From MWBF01 sp964614645 (GTDB lineage Bacteria > Chloroflexota > Anaerolineae > CG2-30-64-16): 47,341 nt of DNA. The notes under the pieces were generated by a model, which had not been told where the DNA came from, ran no database searches, and worked only from the letters and a program-made list of their open reading frames with translations. The translations under genes and the position numbers were made by a program. The stretch is from NCBI GenBank assembly GCA_964614645.1, contig CAZTMA010000020.1, positions 1-47,341 on the forward strand, read 5' to 3'. Shown in pieces: positions 1 through 8,815 of this stretch (its first letter is position 1; every line of letters begins with the position of its first letter).

Positions 1-2308
1 TCATTGCAGCATTGAGGCGGCACAGGCTAACAGCCGGCTCTGGCTGTGGGTCCATCGTATGCCCGACTGAAACCGCTTCCTCAAACAGCTCTTTGGCATA
101 CTCAAGATACCCCATATACTGCAGATGTACCCCCAGGCCCATGACTGCGAACACGAAGTATGGGGTCGCTTCGAAATTGCGACCATATTCCACTGCTAGC
201 CTTAACCAAGCGCTTCCTTTGGCAAGCTGCCCGCGCAGGAACCAATACCCATACATTGAACCAGCGATACTCACACCATGATAGCTCAACCCTTCACCAA
301 AGCTCCATGTTAGTGCGGCATCGATGTTCGGCTGCTCTGCGTCAAGGCGCACCATCCACTCGATCTGGCTGGAGCGTCTCAACTCGGGTTCTGCTCGTGC
401 GGTCAATTCCCGGATATACGCAGCATGCCGCGCACACACATCGGCTTCTCCCCCCGCGGCATGGAGCTGCTGCGCCGCATACTGTCGCACCAGCTCGTGC
501 ATCCCCCAGCGGCCCGTCGCATCGCGCTGCACCAGCGATTTGTCGGCCAGCGCGGCCAGCAGCACAGCGTCCGCGCCCGCGACGGCCTCGGCCGCTTCGG
601 TGGTCCAGCCGCCGCGAAAGACGGACAACTGGCGAAACGCGGCCTGCTGGGCCTCCGTCAACAGATGCCACGAGTGATCGAACACTGCGGCCATGCTGCG
701 GTGACGGGCTGGCAGATCGCGATGGGTGGTGGTCAGGATATCGATGCCGCGCGCCAGCTCCCCGGCAATCTCGCCGCACGTCATGGTGCGCGTCCAGCCC
801 GCGGCCAGTTCCAGCGCCAGCGGCATCCCCTCCACCAACCGGCAGATTTCCAGCACGCAGGGCAGCTCGCTCTGGGGCGTGAACGCGCGGCGCTGCTGCT
901 GCGCGCGGCGCAGGAACAGCTCCACGGCGCTGTACGCCTCCGCGTGTGCCGGCATCCCAATGGCCGGATAGCGCAGCCCGCCCAGGTCGTAGAGCCACTC
1001 GCTCTGCAGGTCCAACCGCTCGCGCGAGGTCGCCAACACCTTGAGCTCCGGCGCGGCCTGGAGCAGCTCGGTGATGAAGTCCACCTCCGGCAGCAGTTGT
1101 TCCAGGTTGTCCAGCACCAGCAGCAGGTGTTGAGTGGAGAGCAGACCCAGCAGTGCGGCCCAGGGGTCCCGTGCGCCCTGCAGCGATATGCCGAGCGCGG
1201 TTGCGATGGACTGTGCGATGAACTCCTTCGCGCTGACGGCAGTGAGGGTGACAAGATAGACGCCGTCGCGGAACGCGCCGGTCTGCGCGTCCGCAGCCTG
1301 CAACGCCAGCCGCGTCTTGCCGATGCCGCCCGGTCCGACGACCGTGATGAGCCGGCAGGCCGGGTCCGCCAGCCAGCGCGCCAGCTCGGCCAGCTCACCC
1401 TCGCGGCCCACGAAGCTCGTGGTCTGCGCGGGGAGGTTGTGGCGGCGAGGCCGGGGGGCGGGAGCAAAAGGCTTGCCGTTCAGCGCGACCTTGTTCTCGG
1501 CGGGAGTGGGAGTGCTGGGCTGCGCGTCGACCGGGGCCAGCGGCGCCAGGTTGCCCGCCTCGACGAGCCGGGCCAGGTTCGTGGTCTCCGGCGCAGGCTC
1601 CGCACCCAGCTCGCGCTGCAACAAGTCGACTAACGTCCGGTACTGGCGCAGCGCGCCGGCCTTGTCGCCGCTGCGCGCCAGCACCTCCATCAACTGGCAC
1701 TGTGCCGGCTCGTGCAGGGGATCCAAGCTGACGCGGCGCCGCGCATGATTGGTGGCCGCGGCGTGGTTGCCCCGCCGCGACTCGCACGCTGCGAGCCGCG
1801 CCAGCACGTCGGACAGCCCGGAACGCAAGCTCTCGGCCTGCCGGAATTGCCACTCGTCGAAGTCGGGCGCATCGGGGAGGGTGAAGCCCGCGAGGAAGTC
1901 GTCGGTGTAAAGGGCTGCGGCTTCATCGAGCCGCGCGATACACTGCGGGCAGATCTCGGGATCGGCGTGGCCGCCGGTGGGGCAGACGACCAGGCAGCGC
2001 TGAAACTCCGTGACATCCACCCACAGGCCAGAGGCCGCGGGCAGCGCCAGGTTCTCGCGGTCGATGACCAACCATTGATCGTGGAGCGCCGCATGCAGGA
2101 TGGAGAGCGTGCGGCGGAGGTTTCCGCGGGCGGTGACCTGGTCGTAATCGGGCCACAGCAGGGTTGCGATGGCGTCTCGGCTATGTGCCCGCCCCGTCAC
2201 TGCGAGATAGGCGAGCAGCGCGACGCCCTTGCGCCGGTCAAGGTTGACCGCGGCGCCGTTTACCTCGCAGCGTGGGGTCCCGAACAAGTGCAACATCAGC
2301 TCCGCCAT
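1..2308 (-). CDS. SARP/AfsR-like regulator: winged-helix + BTAD + NB-ARC ATPase + TPR-like tail (3' end outside window)
   Basis: The minus-strand frame starting with ATG at 2308 stays open to the window edge (769 codons), so the C-terminus is missing. Residues 1-95 resemble the OmpR-type DNA-binding domain of SARP regulators (start MAELMLHLFGTPRCEVNG). About 100-250 is an alpha-helical BTAD-like region. A P-loop NTPase follows, with Walker A GPGGIGKT (coded near 1345-1320) and Walker B LLLVLDNLEQ (near 1110). The remainder is helical with Tyr/Leu/Gly patterns suggesting TPRs. The start is supported by a GGAGGGAG ribosome site about 8 nt upstream. AfsR/SARP-type proteins activate neighbouring operons; it is divergent from the SDR gene at 2490 and could control the sugar genes, but that is inference. 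A C-terminal LuxR or other output domain cannot be seen. Confidence 0.85.
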   Translation of the reverse strand, partial: MAELMLHLFGTPRCEVNGAAVNLDRRKGVALLAYLAVTGRAHSRDAIATLLWPDYDQVTARGNLRRTLSILHAALHDQWLVIDRENLALPAASGLWVDVTEFQRCLVVCPTGGHADPEICPQCIARLDEAAALYTDDFLAGFTLPDAPDFDEWQFRQAESLRSGLSDVLARLAACESRRGNHAAATNHARRRVSLDPLHEPAQCQLMEVLARSGDKAGALRQYRTLVDLLQRELGAEPAPETTNLARLVEAGNLAPLAPVDAQPSTPTPAENKVALNGKPFAPAPRPRRHNLPAQTTSFVGREGELAELARWLADPACRLITVVGPGGIGKTRLALQAADAQTGAFRDGVYLVTLTAVSAKEFIAQSIATALGISLQGARDPWAALLGLLSTQHLLLVLDNLEQLLPEVDFITELLQAAPELKVLATSRERLDLQSEWLYDLGGLRYPAIGMPAHAEAYSAVELFLRRAQQQRRAFTPQSELPCVLEICRLVEGMPLALELAAGWTRTMTCGEIAGELARGIDILTTTHRDLPARHRSMAAVFDHSWHLLTEAQQAAFRQLSVFRGGWTTEAAEAVAGADAVLLAALADKSLVQRDATGRWGMHELVRQYAAQQLHAAGGEADVCARHAAYIRELTARAEPELRRSSQIEWMVRLDAEQPNIDAALTWSFGEGLSYHGVSIAGSMYGYWFLRGQLAKGSAWLRLAVEYGRNFEATPYFVFAVMGLGVHLQYMGYLEYAKELFEEAVSVGHTMDPQPEPAVSLCRLNAAM

Positions 2309-2343
2309 CGCTACTCCCTCCCGCTCAGCCCACAAACCGCGCT

Positions 2344-2371
2344 ATCTTACCATGAACGCCGCAAAATGCAA
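2344..2371 (-). promoter_or_regulatory. candidate sigma70-type promoter for the regulator gene
   Basis: On the minus strand TTGCAT (2371-2366) and TAAGAT (2349-2344) are separated by 16 nt, each matching the consensus at four of six positions. They lie 36-63 nt upstream of the regulator ATG in an AT-richer stretch that contrasts with the GC-rich genes. This is a pattern match only. Confidence 0.3.
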
Positions 2372-2377
2372 ATCAAA

Positions 2378-2407
2378 TTGAGCTCAGTAGTGAACGATAG
2401 CTATACG
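2378..2407 (+). promoter_or_regulatory. candidate sigma70-type promoter for the SDR gene
   Basis: TTGAGC (2378-2383) and TATACG (2402-2407) are spaced by 18 nt, 83 nt upstream of the SDR start, in the divergent intergenic region 2309-2489. The match is moderate. An AGGGG ribosome-site candidate sits about 10 nt before the ATG at 2490. Nothing else is evident in this 181-nt gap. Confidence 0.25.
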
Positions 2408-2489
2408 CATTTGGAACGAATAGAGGACGATAATTGCGTAAACTGCACCGGAATCGACAATCTGCGCATTGTAAGGGGTAGATAACACG

Positions 2490-3335
2490 ATGGACAGCAC
2501 AAGCTACACTCCAGTGGGGAACGGACTCGCCGGCCAGGTAGCACTGGTTACCGGTAGAGGACGCGGGTTGGGTCGCGCCTTTGCCCAAGCGCTGGCCGCA
2601 GAGGGTGTGAAAGTCGCATTCACCGCGCGAACGGAGCGAGAACTCGCGGAAACGCAGGCGCTCATCCAGGAGGCAGACGGAGTCTCGCGTGCGTTTCCCG
2701 CCGATGTAACCGACCGTGGGGCTATGGAAGAAGTGGTTGCAGCAACGTTGGATCAGTTCGGACCGGTAGATATACTGATCAACAATGCAGCCATCCTCAC
2801 CCCTCTTGAGTACGACTGGGACATTGACCTGGACGAATGGTGGCGCACCATAGAGATCAACCTGCGCGGCTCCTACTTATGCACCCACCTGGTGCTCCCG
2901 TCCATGATGGCGCGCCGCTCCGGACGCATCGTCAATATAACGAGCGTGGTCGGTCAATACGGTGGCTCCTATGGCACGGCCTATCGTGCTTCAAAGGCCG
3001 CGCTCAGCCACTGGACGAACTCGTTGGCAGCAGGCGTTAGGGACTATGGCATCTATGCTTTTGCTCTGTCGCCCGGCGGAAGGACAGCCATGGCTGAGAT
3101 CCTGGCAGAATCACCGTATGTTTCGGAAGAGCTGAGGGCTGTTGCTCGATCGACACTTCGCGAACCGGACCACGGGACTCCCGCCAGCGTGCAAATGCTG
3201 TTGTTTCTGCTTTCGGGTCGGGCCGATGGGTTGACCGGGAGGCATATCCCCTTTGATGTGCCGATCGAGGACTTGATCCGGCGCGCTGACGAAATCGTGC
3301 AAGACGATCTCTACGCGCTGCGACTACGCGTATGA
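2490..3335 (+). CDS. short-chain dehydrogenase/reductase (SDR)
   Basis: The 281-residue protein is a classical SDR that would oxidise or reduce a hydroxyl/carbonyl using NAD(P). Visible elements are the cofactor loop TGRGRGLG (residues 21-28), NNA at 98-100, catalytic Ser152 in NITSVVG, and Tyr165-x-x-x-Lys169 in YRASK. An Arg just after the second strand (FTARTERE) hints at NADP(H). The substrate cannot be told from sequence; the neighbouring Gfo/Idh/MocA genes suggest a sugar or polyol. It is the first gene of a plus-strand trio divergent from the regulator. A GC hairpin and a promoter-like sequence separate it from the next gene, so the trio may not be one transcript. Confidence 0.88.
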   Translation: MDSTSYTPVGNGLAGQVALVTGRGRGLGRAFAQALAAEGVKVAFTARTERELAETQALIQEADGVSRAFPADVTDRGAMEEVVAATLDQFGPVDILINNAAILTPLEYDWDIDLDEWWRTIEINLRGSYLCTHLVLPSMMARRSGRIVNITSVVGQYGGSYGTAYRASKAALSHWTNSLAAGVRDYGIYAFALSPGGRTAMAEILAESPYVSEELRAVARSTLREPDHGTPASVQMLLFLLSGRADGLTGRHIPFDVPIEDLIRRADEIVQDDLYALRLRV

Positions 3336-3355
3336 CAGATCAATGCGCGGCCTCC

Positions 3356-3383
3356 TTGCCAATTCCCCGATAACGTTTACAAT
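3356..3383 (+). promoter_or_regulatory. strong candidate promoter with LacI-type operator-like core
   Basis: TTGCCA (3356-3361) and TACAAT (3378-3383), spaced by 16 nt, each match the sigma70 consensus at five of six positions, 77 nt before the Gfo/Idh/MocA start at 3460. The core GATAACGTTTAC overlaps the -10 and has the AACGTT centre typical of LacI-family operators, although its outer bases are only partly symmetrical. No LacI-type gene lies in the window. Confidence 0.4.
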
Positions 3384-3410
3384 ACCCTCACCGTCGTAGT
3401 TTCGCCAGGG

Positions 3411-3434
3411 CAACGGGGCCGTCCAGCCCCGTTG
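3411..3434 (+). repeat. GC-rich hairpin in the leader of the Gfo/Idh/MocA gene
   Basis: CAACGGGGC and GCCCCGTTG form a perfect 9-bp stem with a 6-nt loop. It lies downstream of the candidate promoter at 3356 and 25 nt before the next start codon. No T-run follows, so it is either a weak terminator for the SDR gene or a leader structure. Confidence 0.45.
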
Positions 3435-3459
3435 CACCACATCCCTCCGAGAGACCCCA

Positions 3460-4740
3460 ATGAACAAACGCTATGCCATCGTCGGCCTCGGCGGACGTTC
3501 CCGCATGTACTACGAGGCGCTCGCCGACAAGTATCGCGACACCTGTGACCTCGTGGGCTTCTGCGATGTGAACCGCACGCGCATGGCCTACGCCAACGAA
3601 GTCGTCACCGGGTACGGCGCACCGCCCGTGCCCATGTACGGCCCGGAGGACTTCGACCGCATGATTGCGGAGCAGAAGCCCGATACCGTGATCGTCACCT
3701 CCGTCGACCGCACGCACCATCGCTACATCATCCGCGCGATGGAGCTTGGCTGCGATGCCATCACCGAGAAGCCGATGACGGTGGATGAGGTCAAGGCCCA
3801 GGCCATCATTGATACCATCAAGCAGACAGGCCGCAACCTGCGCGTGACGTTCAACTACCGCTACGCGCCGCACTCCACCAAGATGCGCGAACTGATGATG
3901 TCCGGCGTCATCGGCGACGTGACCTCGGTCCACTTCGAGTGGCTGCTCGACATCCGCCACGGCGCAGATTACTTCCGGCGCTGGCACCGGGACAAGCGCA
4001 ACAGCGGCGGCCTGATGGTCCACAAGGCCACGCATCACTTCGACCTCGTCAACTTCTGGCTCGGCACGCAGCCGCAGACCGTGTTCGCGATGGGCGACCT
4101 GCGCTTTTACGGCCGCGAGAACGCGGAGCAGCGCGGGGTCACGCAGTTCTACAGCCGCGCCCACGGCAGCGATGCCGCGAAGGATGACCCATTCGCGCTA
4201 CACATGGACCAGTCGGAAGGACTGCGCAAGCTGTACCTCGACGCGGAGCACGAAGACGGCTACTACCGCGACCAGAGCGTGTTCGGCGACGGTATCAGCA
4301 TCGAGGATACCATGGGCGTGATGGTGCGCTATCGCAGCGGCGCGATCATGACCTACTCGCTCAACGCCTACCTGCCCTGGGAGGGCTTCCGCATCGCGTT
4401 CAACGGCAATAGGGGCCGCATCCAGATGATGGTGGTCGAAACGCCGTATGTGAACGCGAGCGGAGCCACGTATGCGGAGGGCACGACGCGCGGACTGCAG
4501 ATCACGGTCTTCCCGATGTTCGACGCGCCGTATGACGTGGAGATACCGATTGCCACGGGCGGGCACGGCGGCGGCGACGCGGTGCTGCTGGAAGACCTGT
4601 TCGGCACGCCGCGCGAGGACCCGTTCCACCGGGCCGCGTCGCACGTCGACGGCGCGATGTCGATCCTGACCGGCATCGCCGCGAACATCTCCATGCGGAC
4701 GGGCCAGCCGGTGAAGGTCGCAGACCTGGTCAAGTTTTGA
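3460..4740 (+). CDS. Gfo/Idh/MocA family oxidoreductase
   Basis: The 426-residue protein has an N-terminal Rossmann domain starting YAIVGLGGRSRMYYEAL, the EKPMTVDE segment containing the family's Lys-Pro pair, and a C-terminal alpha/beta domain with the MVHKATHHFDL segment that carries the usual catalytic His/Asp. These NAD(P)-dependent enzymes oxidise or reduce sugars, inositols or amino-sugar derivatives; the substrate is not determined. It is longer than the usual 330-380 residues because of additional loops after the HHFD segment (around 210-270). A promoter-like sequence lies just upstream, and the next oxidoreductase gene starts 85 nt downstream beyond a fold-back repeat. Confidence 0.88.
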   Translation: MNKRYAIVGLGGRSRMYYEALADKYRDTCDLVGFCDVNRTRMAYANEVVTGYGAPPVPMYGPEDFDRMIAEQKPDTVIVTSVDRTHHRYIIRAMELGCDAITEKPMTVDEVKAQAIIDTIKQTGRNLRVTFNYRYAPHSTKMRELMMSGVIGDVTSVHFEWLLDIRHGADYFRRWHRDKRNSGGLMVHKATHHFDLVNFWLGTQPQTVFAMGDLRFYGRENAEQRGVTQFYSRAHGSDAAKDDPFALHMDQSEGLRKLYLDAEHEDGYYRDQSVFGDGISIEDTMGVMVRYRSGAIMTYSLNAYLPWEGFRIAFNGNRGRIQMMVVETPYVNASGATYAEGTTRGLQITVFPMFDAPYDVEIPIATGGHGGGDAVLLEDLFGTPREDPFHRAASHVDGAMSILTGIAANISMRTGQPVKVADLVKF

Positions 4741-4747
4741 TGAGAGT

Positions 4748-4808
4748 GTTCGTAGTAGGCACTTCAGCGCCCCGTCATCTGTTGGGCGCCAAAGCGCCTA
4801 CTACGAAC
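4748..4808. repeat. fold-back repeat, 25-bp arms
   Basis: Two 25-nt arms (4748-4772 and 4784-4808) are inverted copies with three mismatches; the outermost 13 bp (GTTCGTAGTAGGC) are perfect and the spacer is 11 nt. It fills the gap between the two Gfo/Idh/MocA genes. I recognise no transposase; it looks like a dispersed small palindromic element and could also attenuate transcription. Confidence 0.75.
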
Positions 4809-4825
4809 CTGATCGAGGGAGAGAC

Positions 4826-5875
4826 ATGACGCAACAGCCTACTATCCGTTTCGCCGTCATCGGCATCAACCACGGCCACATCGTCGGCCAGTGCCTCCAC
4901 CTGCTCTATGCCGGCGCGGAGATGGTCTCCTACTGGCCGCCAACGCCCGACCCCGACGACGAGGCCACCGCCGGAGTGCTGGCCGGCTTCAAGGCCGCCT
5001 TCCCCGACGTGCAGCCGGCACGCTCCGAGGCGGAGATCCTCGAGGACCCGACCATCCATATGATCGTGGGCGCGGCCATCCCCGCCGACCGTGCGCCGCT
5101 CGGCATCCGCGTCATGCAGCACGGCAAGGACTACATGACCGACAAGCCGGGCTTCACCACGCTCGACCAACTGGCGGAGACGCGCCGGGTGCAGGCCGAG
5201 ACGGGCCGCATCTACTCCGTGTGTTACAGCGAGCGGTTCGACGTGAACTCGGCCGTCAAGGCGGGCGAGCTGGTGCAGGCAGGCGCCATCGGCAAGGTCG
5301 TGCAGACCGTCGGTCTCGGCCCGCACCGCATCCACCCGCCCGTGCGGCCCGGCTGGTTCTTCAAGCGCGAGCGCTACGGCGGCATCCTGTGCGACATCGG
5401 CTCGCACCAGGCCGACCAGTTCCTCTATTACACCGGCTCGACGCAGGCCGAGGTCGTGACCGCGCAGGTGGCGAACTACAAGCACCCGCAGCACCCTGAG
5501 CTGGAGGACTTCGGCGAGATGCTGCTGCGCGGTGACGGCGGGACGGGTTACGTGCGGGTGGACTGGTACACGCCCGCGGGCCTGCCCACCTGGGGCGACG
5601 GCAAGCTGGTCATCCTGGGGACGGACGGCTACATGGAGCTGCGCAAGTACGTGGACATCGCGGGGCGGCCCGGCGGCGAGCACCTGTTCCTCGTCGACCA
5701 CAAGGGCGTCCACTACATCGACTGCAAGGGCGGGGACCGGCCCTATGGCCGCCAACTGGTGGCCGACGTGCTCAACCGCACGGAAACAGCCATGTCGCAG
5801 ACCCACTGCTTCCTGGCGTCCGAGCTGGCGCTCAAGGCCGCGGCCATGGCGACGCGACTGGGGAATTTGCGTTAG
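4826..5875 (+). CDS. Gfo/Idh/MocA family oxidoreductase
   Basis: This 349-residue protein begins with a Rossmann strand-turn (IRFAVIGINHGHI) in which the usual GxGxxG is altered to GINHGH. It keeps a TDKPGF segment in place of EKP, so the conserved Lys-Pro is preserved. The LCDIGSHQADQFLYY segment carries the His/Asp pair of the C-terminal domain. A GGGAGAG ribosome site lies 4-5 nt before the ATG. It probably acts on a sugar or cyclitol like its neighbour at 3460, but sequence similarity is low enough that the two are unlikely to be recent duplicates. Its stop codon overlaps the first bases of the fold-back repeat at 5874. Confidence 0.86.
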   Translation: MTQQPTIRFAVIGINHGHIVGQCLHLLYAGAEMVSYWPPTPDPDDEATAGVLAGFKAAFPDVQPARSEAEILEDPTIHMIVGAAIPADRAPLGIRVMQHGKDYMTDKPGFTTLDQLAETRRVQAETGRIYSVCYSERFDVNSAVKAGELVQAGAIGKVVQTVGLGPHRIHPPVRPGWFFKRERYGGILCDIGSHQADQFLYYTGSTQAEVVTAQVANYKHPQHPELEDFGEMLLRGDGGTGYVRVDWYTPAGLPTWGDGKLVILGTDGYMELRKYVDIAGRPGGEHLFLVDHKGVHYIDCKGGDRPYGRQLVADVLNRTETAMSQTHCFLASELALKAAAMATRLGNLR

Positions 5876-6026
5876 CCACAGAGAACTCAGAGGACACAGA
5901 GAAGATAGGGACGGGAAATGCGCACAGGTGCGGCTGATTCACCAAGGTAATGGCACTTAGCCTGCAGATCAGTCAAATCTCGTCATCTGTGTTCTATTCT
6001 CTGCTTCCTCTGTGTTCTCTGTGGCT
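5874..6026. repeat. large imperfect inverted repeat between convergent genes
   Basis: About 25-30 nt arms (starting AGCCACAGAGAAC at 5874, and its complement ending at 6026) flank roughly 90 nt without a gene. The element lies in the gap between the converging Gfo/Idh/MocA and MFS genes, and its edges nearly touch both stop codons (5873-5875 and 6031-6033). It could act as a bidirectional transcription barrier. The purine/pyrimidine-biased arm resembles widespread dispersed repeats, but this cannot be verified here. Confidence 0.65.
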
Positions 6027-6030
6027 GCCT

Positions 6031-7401
6031 CTACTCAGCGGACGGCCGCGGCTCGGCCATCTCCCCGCGGCGCAGGGCCAGCGTATCAGACGTCCGGAGG
6101 CGGTTCCAGATGAACGAGCTGGAGCCGATGGCCGACAGCACGCCGCCCGCGATCAGGACGGGCGCGGGGCCGATCGCCTCGGCCAGCTTGACGCCGATGA
6201 GCGGCATGACGAACGCGCCAATATTCATGATGGTCGTGTAGAGGGCCAGGAACACCGGGCGCTGTGCTGCCGGGCAAATCTTGAGCAGCATGGGATAGTG
6301 GCTCAGATTGACCGCCGGCGCAACCAGCCCGTACAGCGCCGTGAACATCAGGATGACGGTCAGGCTCGGTGCGATGCCCACCAAGATCGGGTACACGCCG
6401 ATCGCCATGATCGTCCAGCGCAGCACCTTGTTCTCCCCCAGCCGCATCACCCCGCGCTGCCACAGATAATACCCGATGATGGGCGTCAGGTTGGCCATCA
6501 TACTGTTCAAGCCCAGCCAGCCCTCCTGCGCGCCCAGCGTGCGCACGTAGTACAGGACGTAGACCGGCCCTATCATCCAGAGCCCGATGCCGTGCAGGAG
6601 CGTGTTGAGTGTGATGCGGGCGAAATCCGGCTCGGTCGTGAACGCGTCCCGCCAGCCGCGCAACAATGCGAGCGGACCCAGCGCCTGCGCGGGGGGCTCG
6701 GGGACGTAGGACTCCGGGACCTTCAACCGGGTGAGGTAGTACGTGCTCACCAGCGCGGCCGCAAACCCGACACCATACATGATCTGGTAGTTCAGGGGGA
6801 ACGGCACGCTCTGGAGCCAGCGCCCTGCCAGGAACACGCCGACCGTGACCACGCTGGCCAGCAGAATGTTGCGGAGCGCAAAGACGCGCGCCCGGTCGGT
6901 CTCCGGTACGACGTCGGCCAGCATCGGCCCCCAGGCGACGTTGAAGAAATGGGCCGGAATGGTGAAGACGATCAGCAGCCAGACGAGCCCTGCACCCTGG
7001 TTGCCGAACGGCAGCCAGGGGATGAAGATGACCAGCAGATAGCCGATGCGCGACAGCAGCAGGCTGCCCAGCAGCCACGGCATGCGCTTGCGCTGGCGCG
7101 TGATGAACTGGCCCGCGGGGAGCGTTACCAGGATCGCCAGCAGCGCCGGTATCGAGCTGAGCAGGCCGATGTCCGCATTGCTCGCGCCCAGCCGCAGCGC
7201 GAAGGGCGCGTTGAATGCAGCCGCGGCCGACAGAAATGCCGCCCAGAAGATCTCGATTAGCAGGTACATGGCGTTGTTCGCGCGCGGGTCATCACCGGGC
7301 GTCAACGCATACCGGAGGTCTGCGATGCGACGCTGCATCATCCAGGCAATGTGGCCGGCTATCTCAGCGGGGGTCAAGTGCGAGGATTTGTCGGGTGACA
7401 T
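6031..7401 (-). CDS. MFS transporter
   Basis: The 456-residue protein has about twelve hydrophobic segments of roughly 20 residues, and a basic cytoplasmic loop after the third segment (FITRQRKRMPW), as in major facilitator superfamily carriers. About 60 polar residues precede the first segment (MSPDKSSHLTPAEIAGHI...). I chose the ATG at 7401 because the upstream codons fall in a repeat and have no better start; the ribosome site is weak. It is the last gene of the minus-strand block and, given the locus, a sugar or oligosaccharide carrier is likely. It is the only importer-like protein in the window. Direction and substrate are inference. Confidence 0.85.
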   Translation of the reverse strand: MSPDKSSHLTPAEIAGHIAWMMQRRIADLRYALTPGDDPRANNAMYLLIEIFWAAFLSAAAAFNAPFALRLGASNADIGLLSSIPALLAILVTLPAGQFITRQRKRMPWLLGSLLLSRIGYLLVIFIPWLPFGNQGAGLVWLLIVFTIPAHFFNVAWGPMLADVVPETDRARVFALRNILLASVVTVGVFLAGRWLQSVPFPLNYQIMYGVGFAAALVSTYYLTRLKVPESYVPEPPAQALGPLALLRGWRDAFTTEPDFARITLNTLLHGIGLWMIGPVYVLYYVRTLGAQEGWLGLNSMMANLTPIIGYYLWQRGVMRLGENKVLRWTIMAIGVYPILVGIAPSLTVILMFTALYGLVAPAVNLSHYPMLLKICPAAQRPVFLALYTTIMNIGAFVMPLIGVKLAEAIGPAPVLIAGGVLSAIGSSSFIWNRLRTSDTLALRRGEMAEPRPSAE

Positions 7402-7433
7402 AGATACACGCAACCCAGCACCGTAGGGGATGG

Positions 7434-7508
7434 GGGGCGAACACACAGGTTCGCCCCTACAAATATACCACAGAACCGAACGTAGGGGCGCACCTGTGTG
7501 TGCGCCCC
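7434..7508. repeat. paired inverted GGGGCGAAC-type hairpin repeats
   Basis: GGGGCGAACACACAGG...CCCC (from 7434) folds on itself. An inverted, slightly diverged copy (GTAGGGGCGCACCTGTG... to 7508) follows after about 20 nt of AT-rich sequence, so the two also pair with each other. It fills most of the 132-nt gap between rhaA and the MFS gene. A shorter related hairpin is at 21748. Confidence 0.7.
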
Positions 7509-7533
7509 GGCGCACCCGTTCGCCCTGTTGCGC

Positions 7534-8805
7534 CTACCGCTGTGCGAGCACGTTCTTCTCGTAATCGCGGATGGCGTCCAGGAAGGCGAAGCCCACCGGC
7601 ACACCCTGGCGCAGGCAGTATTCATCCCACACTGCGTTGAACGGCAGGGCCTTGAGCTCTTCCAGCAGCGCGAGCCGGCCCGTGTAGTCGCTGCCGACTT
7701 CCAGTGCGCGCGCCTTCTCATACGGTTCCAGCAGCGCCATCAGCAGCGCGTGCACCGTGTTGCGCGTGCCGATGACCCACGCCGCGATGCGGTTGATGCT
7801 GGCATCGAAGTAGTCCAGCCCGATGTGGACGCGATCGATGTAACTGCCCCGGACGATTTCCTGCGCAATGGCCTGCAGGTCGTCGGACAGAATCACGACG
7901 TGGTCGCTGTCCCAGCGGACGCCGCGGCTGACGTGCAGCAGCACCTCATCCACGAAGGTCAAGACCGCCGACAGCTTGTCGGAGATGGTCTCGGTCGGGT
8001 GATAGTGGCCGGAGTCGAGGCAGACCAGCGTCTTGTTCGCCACGGCATAAGCCAGGTAGAACTCGTGCGAGCCGACCGTGTAGCTCTCCGCGCCGATGCC
8101 GAACAGCTTGCCCTCGACGGCATCCAGGTGATACCTTGGGTCCAGCTTCTCGACCAGCACCTTATCGAGCGATTCCTTCAGCAGGAGACGCGGGGTCTTG
8201 CGATCCACCGGCACATCCTTCATGCCGTCGGGGATCCAGATGTTCGTGACGCACGGCGTGCCGAGCTCGCGACCGAAGTACTCGCCGACCTTGCGACAGG
8301 CGATGCAGTGCTCGACCCAGTAGTTGCGCACACCCTCGTCGTAGCTGGAGAGGGTGAAGCCCGAATCGGCCAGCGGGTGCGAGAAGAGCGTGGGGTTGAA
8401 ATCGAGGCCGTGGCCCTTCTCCTTCGCCCAGCCCACCCAGTTCGCGAAGTGCTCCGGCTGCAGCGCGTTGCGCTCGACCCGCCTGCCGCCGGTCTCGGCA
8501 TAGATGGCGTGCAGGGCCAGCCGGTGCCGGCCCGGGATCAGGCTGTAGGCGCGGTCGAGATCGGCGCGCAGCTCGTTGGCGGTGCGCGCCTTGCCCGGAT
8601 AGTTGCCGGTCGCCTGGATGCCGCCCGTCAGCCCCGTCTCGGGCGACTCGAAGCCGCCCACGTCATCGCCCTGCCAGCAGTGCAGGCTGATGGGGATGCC
8701 TGTCAGCGTCTGCATGGCCTTCTCGGTGTCCACACCGAAAGCCGCGTAGCGCTCCTGCGCGAGTGCGTAAGCCGCGTGAATCTGATTGTCGGTTGGTTGG
8801 TTCAT
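7534..8805 (-). CDS. rhaA: L-rhamnose isomerase
   Basis: The 423-residue protein matches L-rhamnose isomerase (L-rhamnose to L-rhamnulose, Mn2+-dependent, cytosolic) along its whole length, close to the 419 residues of the E. coli enzyme. Family-defining stretches include HCWQGDDVGGFE, GGIQATGNYPGKAR, NIWIPDGMKD, KLFGIGAESYTVGS, RWDSDHVV and DASINRIAAWVIGTRN; the Asp/His/Glu metal ligands lie in these. I chose the ATG at 8805 because a GGAGG ribosome site lies 6 nt upstream. It follows the isomerase-like gene by 10 nt, so they are co-transcribed. Rhamnulokinase and rhamnulose-1-phosphate aldolase are not in the window. RhaA also acts on L-mannose or L-lyxose, so rhamnose as the physiological substrate is probable, not certain. 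Confidence 0.96.
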   Translation of the reverse strand: MNQPTDNQIHAAYALAQERYAAFGVDTEKAMQTLTGIPISLHCWQGDDVGGFESPETGLTGGIQATGNYPGKARTANELRADLDRAYSLIPGRHRLALHAIYAETGGRRVERNALQPEHFANWVGWAKEKGHGLDFNPTLFSHPLADSGFTLSSYDEGVRNYWVEHCIACRKVGEYFGRELGTPCVTNIWIPDGMKDVPVDRKTPRLLLKESLDKVLVEKLDPRYHLDAVEGKLFGIGAESYTVGSHEFYLAYAVANKTLVCLDSGHYHPTETISDKLSAVLTFVDEVLLHVSRGVRWDSDHVVILSDDLQAIAQEIVRGSYIDRVHIGLDYFDASINRIAAWVIGTRNTVHALLMALLEPYEKARALEVGSDYTGRLALLEELKALPFNAVWDEYCLRQGVPVGFAFLDAIRDYEKNVLAQR

Positions 8806-8815
8806 CACTCCTCCG

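Noticed and set aside
425..1633. Open frame of about 400 codons on the plus strand across the regulator gene
   Set aside because: It is antisense to the BTAD/NB-ARC gene, with no domain motifs and Arg/Gln/Ala-rich composition typical of a GC-rich shadow frame.
5950..7260. 436-codon plus-strand open frame over the MFS gene
   Set aside because: Antisense to a clear membrane protein, low-complexity Arg/Gln/His composition and no recognisable domain.
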